Positions 34,501 to 46,408 of a DNA stretch of 64,000 bases are shown here, piece after piece (within the stretch, counting starts at the first letter, position 1; the number at the start of each line of letters is the position of its first letter). Origin of the DNA: Cryptomeria japonica (taxonomy: Eukaryota; Streptophyta; Pinopsida; Cupressales; Cupressaceae); contig NC_081412.1 of assembly GCF_030272615.1 (NCBI RefSeq), positions 139,192,747-139,256,746 on the forward strand. The letters run 5' to 3'. Both the position numbers and the translations under genes were made by a program. The notes below the pieces were generated by a model. That model saw nothing but the letters and a program-made list of their open reading frames with translations. It was not told where the DNA came from and ran no database searches.

Positions 34501-35645
34501 AACATTGAAGGTATTCACCCTGACCTCATCAATCTCAAGAAATACCTGTCTTCTGCTTGGTTGAACAATGAAGAAGATATTCTTATTTGGAAATTTGAAC
34601 CCAAAGGCAATATTATTGTTTCTTCCATGTATGGAGTGTTGACTCCAGCCCCCTTAGAGAACCCCTTCTGGTCTAGAGCCTAGATAAAGGGTTTTATTCC
34701 AAAGATCAATATCTTCTATTGGACCATCCTCCAAAATAAAATTTTGACTCTAGACAACCTGAAGGTTAGAGGTTTTATCTTCCCTAATAGGTGTTCTTTG
34801 TGTCTTAAGGAGGAAGAGTATGTGGACCACTTGGCTATCCACTGTTCTTTCACTATCTCAATCTAGGAAATCTTTCTTAAGAATTTTTGTATGGAATGGG
34901 TGTTTCCTAACTCTATTCAAGATTCATTCCATTCTTGGAGTTATCATTGGTCTAATCCTTCTTTGAGATCTTTTTGGCAGCTCTCTCTCCCTCACATCCT
35001 GTGAGGGATTTGGAAAGAAAGAAACAACTGCATCTTGAGGGATACTTCTCTCACCTAGGCTTTTGTTTTTCAAAAAATTCAAAGGGTAATTGTTGAGAAC
35101 TTCAGGTCATTGGAGAACCATGCAATCCTGTCAATTGTCTGGAAGCTCACATCCTCAACTCCTGGAACATGAAGAGTGTTGTTAGTATTGATTCTAAATA
35201 AAGTAAGAGACTTGAAGCTAAATGGCATTCTCCCCCTCATGGATGGCTCAAAATTAACTTTGATGGTGCTACCAAAGGCAATCCTGGTCCAATGGGATGT
35301 GGTGAAATTCTCAAAGATGAAAATGGCATTTGTAAGGAAATGGTAGTTGTTCCTATAGGTTGCCAAGCTAACCACATGGTGGAAGTTGTTGCTTCTCTCC
35401 AAGGAATCCTCCTAGCTAAAAGGTGGAACTGTCCCTACCTATGGAATGAGGAGGACTCTAATAATATCATCAAAATTCTTAAAGGAATTTCTAAGCCCTC
35501 ACGAACTATCAACAATATTATAAAGGTTGCCAGGGATCTCATTAACACCTTCGATAAATGTTTTATTTTCCACATTTATCGTGAAGCTAATGGCCCCATT
35601 GACTGGGGTGCTAACATGGTGTCCACTCATGAAAAAATGGTTACC
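31531..35645 (+). pseudogene. LINE ORF2: endonuclease, reverse transcriptase, zf-RVT, RNase H
   Basis: Begins MKIVSWKITGLNNPHKHD (endonuclease start). Endonuclease motifs: VVGDFNTPL and GSDHYPI; the Glu expected before TKM is a stop. Open pieces 31646-32479, 32498-32938 and 32951-33706 carry EGDKNTKFFY, NKALGPDG, ILKLDLSKAYDRVDW, RHGDPISPILF and FVDDTIIMGD (the second motif Asp pair intact). A 29-bp tandem duplication at 33743-33800 shifts the frame. zf-RVT follows about 34690-34850 (RCSLCLKEEEYVDHL). RNase H about 35245-35645 has INFDGATKGNPGPMG and HIYREANG. Stops throughout make it inactive. Confidence 0.92.
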
Positions 35646-35727
35646 TAGAAGGGTGAAGAGGATCTCCTCAATGACATCAGATCAATCATTTTCATGGATC
35701 GATATAACTGCACCTCAAAGATCCTAA

Positions 35728-37516
35728 ATGGATTATATAATGATTAATAGCATGACTTGGAGGGATATTACTAATTATCATTGTGTCAGTACCATTAATG
35801 ACAAGACGAATGCCACCTTCTCCCATGCTTTCTGGGTCTTTGGGGTCACTTCGAGAAATTTCTTTCTTGTTGCTATCTGCAACTCTCATTTTTTTGGTTT
35901 GACCTGTGAAACTAATTTCTTTCATGTATCTATCTACAACTCTCAGTTTTTTGGTTTGAGCTATGAAACTATGGGAGGTAACATGCGTTTCTATGAGCCC
36001 AGTAATTGTAAGGAGTGGAAACAAAAGGAGGAAATTTGGAATATCTTGTAGAAGGGTGGGCTAAAAAATTATATGGAAACACTCCATGGGAGGGATGCTA
36101 AAATCACTAATTTTTTTAGCAAAAATTGGAGGAAGGGCACCCTGAAGATGGGAGATCAAACTATCTCCATTGATGAAGACCTTATTTCTCAGGTCACAGA
36201 TCTCTGTAGGGAGAGAAGTAATTTCTACAGGGATAGAAAGCTTAGCAAGGAGGCCATCGAAAGATACCCTAAAACTACTAAGGAGAAGAAGCGCCTGGTT
36301 AAGCTTAGCAAGACCTATTACCCTCTCGGGGCTTTTCTAAGCCTTGGAGGGAGGTTCTGTTTGCTATTATGCGCTATATAACCTTGGATGGTAGATTCAC
36401 CAAAGTTAATGGCTACCATTTTGTGATGCTCAACCATTTCAGGTATGAAGACAAAGTTAATATACCCTATTTCCTGATTTGTCCAATGAATGCTACTATA
36501 AAAGCCCATAGAGATAACCCTAAGGGAGACACTGCCATGCACCAAGGTCTTATGGTCTTAATTCATGACCATACAAAAGCTAATCAAATTGCTCGCCCCC
36601 AAATTTTTATCTCTAATTCTGAGGAGGATGGGTCATACTCTGATTTTTCTATGGATGATGATTCTAAAAGCAATTCGAAAAGTGAGACGGAGGAGAATCT
36701 GGAGGACTCTAAAGTTGATCTCCTTAAGAAAAGAAAATAGATGAGCATTAGGCCGTCCTCTTCTAAGAGTAAGAAAAAAAGTAAAGAGAAGGTCTTCCAG
36801 ATTCACTCCTCCTACATGGAGGAGGTCTCTAAGGACTCTGAAAAGGATGTCTCTTCATCCCCTTAGAAGAAATCTAAATCTTCCATTCAGAAAAGGAAAA
36901 AGAAGAAAAGATAGGGCAAGTCTGAGTTGGAGTCGAAGGACAAAGTGCAGTGTAAGGACCCTGATGTGGACCAAAAAGTTGAGGAGGAGATTATGGGGGA
37001 TGGTTTCAACCAAAGTGTTGGTGGAAATGTCAAACAAATTACTGGTGGAGATGTTCCCAATACCGAACAGGCCAAAGTTGGTGAAAAAAGACCCCTTCAA
37101 ACCCTGCTATTGAGGGCTTGAAGGGGTTTGTGGACACCCTCGACTGGCTCATAAACGGTCACAAGAAAGTTGTGAAGGAAAACAAGAAGTTGAGCCATAG
37201 GGTTCAAATTCTGGAGACAATCAGCATTGGTGAAGGTAAATCCATGGTTGAGTACGTTGATGATCTGGGAAAAATTGTTGCCAGAGCTAAAGAGATTAGG
37301 GACGCCTTCAACCCTAGGTTTGAGAAAGTGGAGAAGGCCCCAGAAGAGATAAAAACCAATGATAATGCTATAGACCAGAGAATCGTGGACACTGATAAAA
37401 AACTCACCAAAATTGAAACCCATCTCAAAAGTATTGTTGAACAAAGACATAACATTTTGAAGGCCTCGGCTGAAAACACCAAAGTCCTGATCAGAAAGCT
37501 AGAAAATGAGAAGTAA
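35728..37516 (+). pseudogene. LINE ORF3 region: unrecognised downstream protein with coiled-coil end
   Basis: After RNase H, and still inside the LINE, long open pieces continue on the + strand: 35728-36051 (an imperfect internal duplication: FFLVAICNSHFFGLTCET then FFHVSIYNSQFFGLSYET), 36073-36381 (METLHGRDAKITNFFSKNW, ISIDEDLISQVTDLCRERSN), 36369-36740, and 37118-37516. The last is strongly charged with heptad-like spacing (MKGFVDTLDWLINGHKKVVK, IVARAKEIRDAF, IETHLKSIVEQR), suggesting a coiled coil. The middle is Glu/Lys/Ser-rich. I do not recognise a family. Most LINEs end after RNase H, so this is either a captured host gene or a lineage-specific ORF3. Confidence 0.6.
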
Positions 37517-37893
37517 TCCGTGGAGTAGGAACTTGACATGGAAGGCATGGGAGATATGCAAGGACCAAGAATGAGGACCAGAGGCAGAAGAAGGAGAAAA
37601 GGCCAAACAAGGAAATCGAAGAGCTCAAAGTTGCTTCGGCATATTATGACTTGTTGGTCATTAAGGCAGCTGATCTTCTTAAGTCTTTGTAGTCGTTGTT
37701 AGTTGTCTTGGCCTTTTATCTGGTTTTATTTGCTTTGTTGTTCCTTTCCTTTGTTGTCTGTTCGGTTTATTGGCCTTCTTGCCATTATTTTGTATGTTGT
37801 TTCATTGATGGTCTTGTTGTTCTCTGATGAACTATCTTTTTCTCTTATGTTAAAGGTTTCGAGTCCTTAAAACCTGTTTTTCATTTTAATCAG
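37517..37893 (+). other. LINE 3' untranslated region
   Basis: T-rich sequence without reading frame, from the end of ORF3 to the TSD. There is no poly(A); the end reads CTTAAAACCTGTTTTTC then ATTTTAATCAG. Confidence 0.7.
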
Positions 37894-39487
37894 AACAAAA
37901 TTAGCTAGCCTATCAAATTGATCAGGATTAGCTTGTAAATACTCAACTTTGGACATTTGAATCTTGGTCTCCCTAGCATTATCAATAATATCAAAATCTT
38001 GAAAAGAACTAGCTAGGGAGGGATGAAAATTATCTGATTGTGGTTTGGGGTTAGGCATATTAGGCTTGGGATCAATAGAGAAGCAAAAGGAGGATTATTG
38101 TTACTTGAATTTTTGCTACATCCTTTGGAATATAGGGCAGTAGTATTCCTATTTTAGCAATAGTAATAGGTAACTGTAAATCACTTGCCACTTTTACGGC
38201 TTCATCTTGTTGAGCCAACCGAGTCTAGGATCTTGTTATCATGGCAAATGCCTGACTATGAGTCTTTTCAGCAGCAACAAAGTCTTCATAATGTATATAG
38301 CATATAGTAGAGTCGTCGGTTACATCTTCTTCTTCTTGTTGAGGAAAAGAAACATCATCAAATTGATAATCAAAATAAGAAGGCTCATTTTGATCAGTCT
38401 CATAATAACCAACTACTTCCTTTGAAGGAGCTGGTTCAAGCACAAGCCTCTCGGGAGGAGGAGGTAGCTTGGGTTGATTTTTAGCAGCATAACTGGCAAC
38501 AAAATTAGAATATGTCCATCTTGGGATATCCTTGTATGGTGTAGGATAGGAATTCTGAGATATCTGCTTCTTCAAATCAAGGAGTTGATTTGCCAATTTT
38601 TGCATGATTGGGTCAGTAGAACCTGAAGTTGAACTCTCTATATGAGAATTTCCTTTGGACCAAGTAGAATCCCTTTCTATTTTGCCAGCTAGGATCAAAT
38701 CATCCTCATTCTTAGTAGCCATTTATTGAGCAGCAACTAAATTAGTGGGAGATGTTCGCCTTAGGAAGAAACTGACCTCCGACAACTGAGTATTGATGAA
38801 AAAGCACTTAAGATTCTCAGAATTAGGTTGAGAACTGGTAGGAATTCTATTTGCTAGTTTGTTAAACTTAGAAATGAATTCATGCATGCCTTTGTGTGTA
38901 TCTTTCTTCATTTGGGTCAATTGAGCCAACAAGGCATGTTCATCTTCTGCAGACTTGAAACGTTCCTCAAACTTGTCTCTCAACAAGTTCCAAGAAATGA
39001 TCGAATTAGAAGCAAGATTGAAAAACCAATCGGTTGCAATACCTTGAAGGGTTTCTATGATCAAGCGAACAACAACATCTTGATGTTCTACTCCAAGAAC
39101 ACCACATGCCATATAATTTTTTTTGACATGCTCATCGGGATGTTGCTTTCCATCTCCATAGAACTTGGGAAGATTTTTCCGATAAACTTGTGGAAGTGGA
39201 TGAAGAGGTGGGGTTAAGGGTAAAGGACCAAAAGCTACTCCCCATGGACCAGGAGGAGGAGGTGGAGGAGGATTAGCCATACTAGATAATGAAGATATCA
39301 ACAGTTTGAAAAAGAAAGGAAAATTTTCACTTGGGATAGACTTCTTTTTCTTTGACGGGGGATAACTTGTAGTTCGTGAAAGGGAAGATGTAATAGTGAG
39401 AAAATGAAATCTAGATTGTTCAGCAGGAGATATTTCTTGAGAATTATCAACCCTCCTACAATGAACGTAAAAATGCAAACCTTCCAA
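37894..39487 (-). pseudogene. gag: gag of the giant gypsy
   Basis: Piece 39487-38723 (about 254 codons) begins with an N-terminal extension, then MANPPPPPPPGPWGVAFGPL and the Retrotrans_gag core: YRKNLPKFYGDGKQHPDEH, GIATDWFFNLASNSI, WNLLRDKFEERFK, MHEFISKFNKLANRIP. A stop at 38723 separates piece 38722-38225 (MQKLANQLLDLKKQI, a proline-rich stretch and an acidic YETDQNEPSYFDYQFDD). A third piece (38058-37867) ends at the LINE TSD. Gag forms the virus-like particle. It is the first coding region after the 5' LTR and primer-binding site. I saw no zinc knuckle. Confidence 0.87.
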
Positions 39488-39583
39488 CTTAGATAAATCT
39501 GAAAAACCAAAGTGATAAAATTCTAAAAAATCAGCAAGACACTAGACTTCAATCAAAAGCGTGAGGCTTTCAAATGCGTTCGT

Positions 39584-39606
39584 GTCCCCAATAGAGTCGC
39601 CAAAAA
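39584..39606 (-). other. primer-binding-site region of the giant gypsy
   Basis: On the minus strand TTTTTGGCGACTCTATTGGG GAC lies a few bases after the 5' LTR end. A GGCGACTC-n-TGGGGA motif at this place is familiar from plant gypsy elements. The priming tRNA was not determined. Confidence 0.6.
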
Positions 39607-39611
39607 CTATT

Positions 39612-42600
39612 TGTTGAAAATTTTGTACACTTGGAGAAATATACAAAAATGTGGTTTCAACCATAGTGTGTGAGTAAAACTCTCCTAATTAAGGGACGGC
39701 TCCCCCTATCTATCTACAACTTAAAAATAAAATGGGATGGGGCAACAATCTTTCTTCTTCTTTCAAGAAAGCCAATGTCCTTTTCTCTTCACAGAAAAGT
39801 TATAGCAATTTAACATAAAACAACAGTAGCAACTTTTTGAAATGAAATGAGAGAAAGGAAATGAAGTTTCTTGAAAGCTCAAAGACTTTTGTCACTTCCT
39901 TCAAGATGGGACAACAATATCAAGCTCAAAGTCTTGATTATGTGAAGTCCTATCTACCCTTTTCTATACTAATGCTATCAAGAACAAATTATAACAACAC
40001 AAAGACTGAAATATATTATTATTTTCTACATAAAATAGTAGGAACTAGTACGAGCTCAAAGAATCATATCTATTTTTTACAAAACCAACTTCTAAACTCT
40101 CTTAAGAACAAGTGCAAGCACAAAGTCTTACAACCCCTCTGAAAAGAACATTTACTCTAATTTATATTAACCTCCAATACTTGAAGCACAAAAAATACAA
40201 ATCAAATTCGATTAAGCTCTTAAAGAAACACTTGCAAGAAAGATAATATAGAACATAAACTCAAGAATGTAGCACAAAGACTCAAATCTTGAGCAATTTT
40301 CTTCTATTTCTTTCAATTCTTGAATTCACACATGAAAGCTCAGATTTCTTTGTTGTAAATTTGGTAGAGTTTTTGCTTTCTTTTTAAGAGATAAATATTA
40401 CAATAGACCTCTCAAGTAATTATAGAAGAAGAGTCTTGAGAAAAAGGTGGGAGGGTCCTTACTAACTTGAAAGATTCTCTCAACCACCAAGACTTATTCA
40501 ATAACTAACTATGACTTATTCAAACTACAGTCCTAACTGAACACAACTTGTAGTTGCTTTACATGTAATTACAAAAGTGCAAGTAAAGACTTGACTTGCA
40601 ATTTACAAAAAGTTTTTACATGTAACTTGTCAAAAGAAAAACTACAAATAAGAAAGTACAATTCTAGAAAAATGCAACTAAGTGTTGAAAAACACTTAAG
40701 TTGCATCATGAGAAGGCATGAATCCTTCAAACTTATGGATGATCATTTGTATCTCATCAGGATTCAGTTCATTGGTATTTTTGGCCATGATCATGGTCTT
40801 CACGATAACATCATTGCAACGAAGGATTGTGGCACTATTTCTCTCAGAGGAAGACTGGATTTCCCACGAGAAAGATTGATAAGTCACTAAGGCTTGAATG
40901 GATGCTGCTGAAAATGGTTCACTTTTCCACTCTTGATGGATCTTCAATTGCAGATCAAAGAGAACCTTTTCTTCTGCCAATAATTCCCCATCATGACCCA
41001 TGATGTTGCAGGAAGCTTTCTGACAATGAGAGATCGTATCCTAAAAAACTGTCATTCGCAGCCTCATAGCATCATCAATGTCTTCAATAAGTGACTTAAG
41101 AACAAGGGCTTTGTTCTCTAAGAGCTCCTAATATTCCAAGTACAAAACTCTTGAAGGAATTACCTAATGTTCTAGAAGAACACTTAACTTTTGCTGAGGA
41201 ATTTTAAGCCAAGTAATCAAGTTGTCTTATACCTTTTCCAAGTTTTGTTTGAAAGTATTTGAAACTTGGGTCAATTGTTCTTCAATGGTCTTCAACTTGA
41301 CCATCATTTGGAAAACCTCCTTCAAGATTTGTGCACATAGATTATGAAGTTGATCAACCCAAGATTCCAATGCTTGTAACCTTTGAGCAACTCTCTCAAC
41401 TCCCTGAATTGATTCTCATGCGTCGGTAGAACTTGAAGGATTACTCACTTCACCAACAGGTTTTGTGATCTTACGAACAGATGCAACAAATTGCCTATTG
41501 TCCTCTTCTAGCTTGTCTTTCTTGGCTAGAAGCTCATCATACCACAGTACTAGTAAAGCTACAGAATATTGGGCATCATGCTTTAATACCTCATGTGTTT
41601 GCTTACCCAATTCTACCCTTGTGACTTTGTAATCAGTAGTTGAGATCTATTTACGTGGCTTATCTGCAAGAGGCTCAACAATTTCAGCCACCTTCATATT
41701 ATTAACATCAACTATTACCCTTGAGATTGTTTTGGCTCTTTTAACAACCTTTGGCCTAGATTGCTTAAGCTACTGATAATAAAAGGCATCGGGAGAAATC
41801 TCCTTCTTCTTCCTCTTGGGTGTGAATGAACTAAGCCATGGAGGTAAAGCCATCAACTCTCCTTTAGTAGAAGTCATAAGAAAAGGAGAAGTAGTTTATC
41901 TTTGAGCAACCGTGGTCATCCTAGGGAAAGTATCTGTCTGGATGGCTACCATGGCTTGCTCGGTAACCAGAGGACATGAAGTTTGTTTCATAAACTCCTC
42001 AAAGCTATAAGTAGAGGTATCAATCGCTGATAGATGAATGCACGTAGGAGTATCCTTGAAGATTTACAACAGACTCTCTTGTTTATGATCAATAGGAGGC
42101 TCAACTGCTAAAATAGGGATGACATTCTAAGGAGACTCCTCCACTACTATTTCAGGAGGAGATAGAGGCAACTCCATGAAAACTGAGGAGGGGATCTCAT
42201 GAGGTGACTCTAAAGCTAAGTGACTTAGGTGCATCATCTGATTACTATCCTTCTTTTGGATCATTAGGATTGATCACATGAACATGAAGCCGAGACTTTT
42301 CTTTTCCAAGAATTAACACCTCCTCAAGAGGAAGTACTATTACCCGACTAACCCGTAATTTGATCCTAGTGCCTGAAGATGATGTGCCTTCCTTATTGTC
42401 AACCTGAATCTTAGACTTACATCTAAGAGGCCCTGTAGAGTCATCTTCTTTTCCAACCTTGATCTTCATGAGTCTAACACCATTAACTTTGAACCAAGTG
42501 TTGGTGTTAGCTAAGATAGGCTGAAATCTTTTAAGAATGGAAGTGTATTCTTTATGTAACCATTAGATTAAAGGAAGTGGTGCTTCCTCAACCCTTCGTG

Positions 42601-45600
42601 AAACATACTCTGGATCGAGCACATTCCCATCATCAGTCATTTCTTGCGGAATGTCCACAAGGTTTAGATCAATAACCTACTCAACAGTAAGCCTGCAGTA
42701 GTCCATCTTGAGAACCTCCATTTTTGTACAAAGAGCTACCCAGATATCCTCAAGATGATGCACATGTACGAAGGAATTTTTGAATTTTTCTTGCATACAC
42801 TGGTAGCCAGAATCTGCCCTGGACTTAAACCTTTTGAGTTTAATCTCCTACATCTCAGCCTCCATAGCTTTGGCTTTGACGGATGTGACAAGAGAATATC
42901 GACCAATCTTCAATTGGTTTGTTGTAGAAATCCCCATTCTGACCTTATGTTTGACAGATTGGTGAGTGTGCACATCCATGATCTGTCTCCCCAATTCTAT
43001 AAGAATGATCTTATCGGTCAGGTATCTAGGAAGCATGTATGGCTGCCCACTATAGAATCTGACTCTCATATAAGTAAAGGTTGTGAATTGAAGAAACAAG
43101 CACCCATACTCATTCACTCTTTCCCATGCTTCATCTGGCATCCTTTTGTTCTTTAGAGTCTTGTCAAACTAGCACATGAAGTAACCAAAGAATGCATCTT
43201 GAACCCTCCTAAAATATAATTTGTTGGGTCTCAAGGGAAGCTGATCACAGTATTCCCAAACTGGTATAAGCGAGTGATCACCCTTGGTAGAAAGACCAGG
43301 GAAATGTCTAAGTGATACTTCCAAATACACTATGTACGAATTCGTATAGAAAGTCATGGTAGTAGGTAAAGATGCAAGTTGTTCACCAAAATAATCATTG
43401 ATAATCTCTCCTCATGATATATGATGGGAATGCCTTATGAATATGGTAAACTAATATATCAAAGCCTCAAAACTATTAGAGTGTTCAAGACCCATCATCC
43501 TGATGAGGAGAGTAATGATGTGTCCAATTTCCCACTAAAAAAGTCAAAATGGTACAACTTATCCCACCTCGTGAAGGCGACTCGTGGCTCATGAATCCAC
43601 CTGTTAATATGACGTTTGCAGTCCTTTTCCCTCTTGACATAGTACTCAACTGCACTATCCTTTAAAATTTCCATATAAATAGGTGTTGGTTGTATTTTGA
43701 ATACTTTCTCAATAGAATTCGCATCAAGGTGGATTATTGCCTCACCATCATCATTTCTAATGGTTCTTGTCTCCCTATCGAAGCGATGGGCACAAGAAAG
43801 AACAAATTCTGGTTCTAGGGCAGCCACTGGAAAAGAAGATACACGATGAATGTGGTTGTCCAACAATCATTGCATGTTACTATCTTGTGGATCCTCCACC
43901 CTCTTAATGAATTATGACATGTCCACATGCCCTATCTCTGTATCCTTGATGTGATCCAAAGGAGAGGAAACTTGTGAAGGTGAAACTTCAATCTGATACT
44001 TGTAATGTTTATACTTCATCTTCTTCGGAATGGGAGATGATGGCAAATATGACATTGGAGGATAACTTGGTATACTATGATGAAGACTTAAAAGTGTTAA
44101 GGCAACATCATAATCAACTGCAACTAACATTTTTCTTTCTTCAAATGGGAAGAACTCTAGCCCTTGCACTTCACAACTTTGTGAGAGAAATATGGGAAAT
44201 AAACGGGAATGCTGGAAACTTGACTTTGACCAATTTCGGATCTTGGAGAAAGTTTTACAAGTATACAAGTGGGGAATAACAAGCATGCAATTGGATTTTT
44301 AAAACCCGAATGCAAGTATACTTGTAAAACAGAAAATGGAGAAATGAGTGAAAAATGAGATTTAGACTTGTGGGAAATGACGTGAACGAAAAGTATGGAT
44401 ATAGGCAATATGGATGGACAAAAATGGCAAGATTTTGGGAATGTCATTTTCAAGAAAATGGGAAGAACTTTCAACATGCAATCCGGTTCTAAAAACCCGA
44501 TTTTGGAAGATTGGGTGTTTTTCAACTTTGCAAATTGGAATTTTACCAAAAGATGGTTAAAGTCTTATAACCATAAGGGAAGATCATTTTTTTTCATCCA
44601 ACTTGTAATTGAGTAAAGAGGGGAAATGGGGAAGAATAATGCAATTCAAAAATTTCTTTGCAAAGGGGAAAATCTCTCTCACAAAACCGATTTTGGGGCA
44701 AAAACAACATATATACAAATTTACAACTAGAATGGAAAAACAAGAAAACAAGAAAATGAAACAAGAAGAAAAGAAAACATAACTTGCTTCAATCCAAAAT
44801 TCCTCTTCAAAAGATGAAACAATCTTTGAATGAAGAAGACAATCCCTTAAATAAGAAATAAATCGAACTCCCAAAACCCTAGCCACGTTTTCCAAACTTA
44901 GATTTGGAGACTAAACAACAAAAACGTGGCACAAAATGCAAGTAAAATGGCACAAGACCTAGTCAAATCTTCCATTAGCCTTAACGCTTAAGTGAAGGAA
45001 GCATAAACGACTTTGAAGAGGAAGGATTCATGGCCTTTCGTGAGATAAAAATGTGAAGTTTATAAAACACGTGTTTGCTGGAAATTACCATGAAACCAAC
45101 ATTCATGATCTCCAAATGGTGTGAAGAGAGTCCAAGAATGCATGAAAGAAGCAATGGGTTAAAAATGCTTTCTTTGTCCTAGAAAATATCCACAAAAATT
45201 TGCTTGACATTTTCAACAAATCCGCCTTCTTGGTTGGTCGGATTTTGGAAATAAAGATCAAATTTTATTTTACATGCAATAATGAAAATTGGGTTTTGGA
45301 TTTTATATTACATGTTTAAAATGTCACTTTATCTTGCACAAGGCAAAATTGGGTTTTAAAAACCCTTTAGCAAGTTCTAAAAATGCCTTTATTTTCACTT
45401 ATGGAGCAATTCAAGTTTTTGAGACTCAATTGCAAGTTTTAAAATGTCACTTTATCTCCATTCTAAGCGAAATCGGGTTTTTGAGAGAGAAAGACAAGTT
45501 ATAATAACTTGCAAAGGGGAAAATAAAATCCCTTCAACAAGTTTTAATAACTTAACACATGTAATAGGATAATAAAATCCCCATTGCAAGTAAAAAGACT

Positions 45601-46024
45601 AAAATAGGAACTTTATAAATGAATTACAAGTGACTTTTTAAATTTGCAATTTAAAATTAACTTGTAACTTATCCAAAAAAATCCCTGTTATGACTTAAGA
45701 AGTTAAAAAGCATCAAGGGGAAAATAAAAAGTAAGTTACAAGTTCTTTTTTCAATAAAGTGCACTTGTAACTAGCTAAAAATTTCCCTACAAAGACTAAA
45801 ACAAAGGAAAACATAAAAACTTGCAACTTAAGGAAAATTTCCCACCTCCAGTCAGGGAGAAAAAACTTGAACATTGTTCAAGGATGGACTGAGGATTAAT
45901 TCAGTCCATGGGCGAAGTAAAATTTTGCCTCGGGAAGCGTGCCATAGAGTAAATTTTGCATTTTTTGACAAAATGTTTATGTAATTTGGTCCATCATTTT
46001 TTAAAACAAAAAATGAGGACAACA
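39612..46024 (-). repeat. 5' LTR of the giant gypsy (6,413 bp, uninterrupted)
   Basis: Left end TGTTGAAAATTTTGTACAC, right end GAGGACAACA, so the LTR is TGTTGTCC...TTTTCAACA on its own strand. Colinear with 14375-26484. Contains the U3 ORF (40696-43866) and a TATA-like box (40417-40424). Its right 1.7 kb (about 44250-45950) is rich in ACTTGTAA/TTACAAGT-type motifs. Followed by ATGCT (46025-46029). Confidence 0.9.
40696..43866 (-). pseudogene. U3-encoded long ORF, 5' LTR copy
   Basis: Uninterrupted-by-insertion copy of the frame at 15465-24263, 3,171 bp long (about 1,057 codons). Pieces: 43866-43495 (FDRETRTIRNDDGEAIIHLD, KREKDCKRHINRWIHEP), 43357-43169, 43141-42848, 42469-42245, 41610-41416 (GKQTHEVLKHDAQYSV, YDELLAKKDKLEEDN) and 41001-40696 ending IHKFEGFMPSHDAT and a stop. 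Stops and shifts differ partly from the other copy, so both decayed after insertion, though some stops are shared. In a genomic transcript the U3 copy lies after pol, in the position of a 3' accessory gene. Function unknown. Confidence 0.6.
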
Positions 46025-46408
46025 ATGCTTAGTTATGAAGTTAATTTGATCAAATTCCTTTATATATGGGGATCTAGGTCAATTTACCAATTAGGTCGAC
46101 CTCCAATGGTCATATAGAGCAACCAAATTCATTTCCCACTAGAGAGATAGGTCACACCTCTCCCTTGGAAAATTGGCCCCATTGAGGGGGACCAAGGCAC
46201 TAGCGCCCTTGTCGTCCTCAATTAGGGACCAAAATTAGGGTTCGAGGAGGAGGACATAAGCTCAAAGGATCATTTGGTAGGTGTATGAGGCATAAAAGAC
46301 AAAGTTAAGGCACTAAACGGAGCCAAATAGGAAAGAGGGGGAGATGCACTAAAGTAGGGGCACAAACATGAGGTGTAAATTGGCCCGGTGATAATTTATG
46401 ACTCTACA
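46025..46408 (-). repeat. Z 3' LTR, inner part (right of the gypsy insertion)
   Basis: Colinear with 53195-53580: GGGGATCTAGGTCAATTTACC, CCTCCAATGGTC, TGAGGGGGACCAAGGCACTAG, GATCATTTGGTAGGTGTATG. It ends ACTCTACA and begins with ATGCT, the right gypsy TSD. Confidence 0.87.

Larger units (their letters stand above)
29731..37893 (+). mobile_element. plant LINE, 8.2 kb, near full length but inactive, with 17-bp TSD
   Basis: Flanked by identical AACAAAATTAGCTAGCC (29714-29730, 37894-37910), a typical length for target-primed reverse transcription. Order: 5' UTR, ORF1 (DUF4283-like, zinc-knuckle remnant), ORF2 (endonuclease, RT, zf-RVT, RNase H), an additional ORF3 region, 3' end. RNase H after RT is usual in plant LINEs. 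The 3' end (GTTTTTCATTTTAATCAG) has no clear poly(A). It sits between gag and protease of the giant gypsy, on the opposite strand. Confidence 0.93.
14375..46024 (-). mobile_element. giant Ty3/gypsy retrotransposon with 6.4-kb LTRs and nested insertions
   Basis: Transcribed right to left. The 5' LTR is 39612-46024, then a primer-binding-site-like GGCGACTCTATTGGGGAC region, gag (37894-39487), protease (about 29280-29730), RT/RNase H remnants, integrase (26673-28080), and 3' LTR 14375-26484. TSD ATGCT at 14370-14374 and 46025-46029. Without insertions the internal region is about 4.9 kb and the whole element about 17.8 kb. Gag-PR-RT-RH-INT order marks Ty3/gypsy. The integrase resembles the non-chromodomain OTA/Tat-type branch, which is my inference. 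It is inactive: stops, an inverted RT fragment and a changed catalytic residue. Confidence 0.88.
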
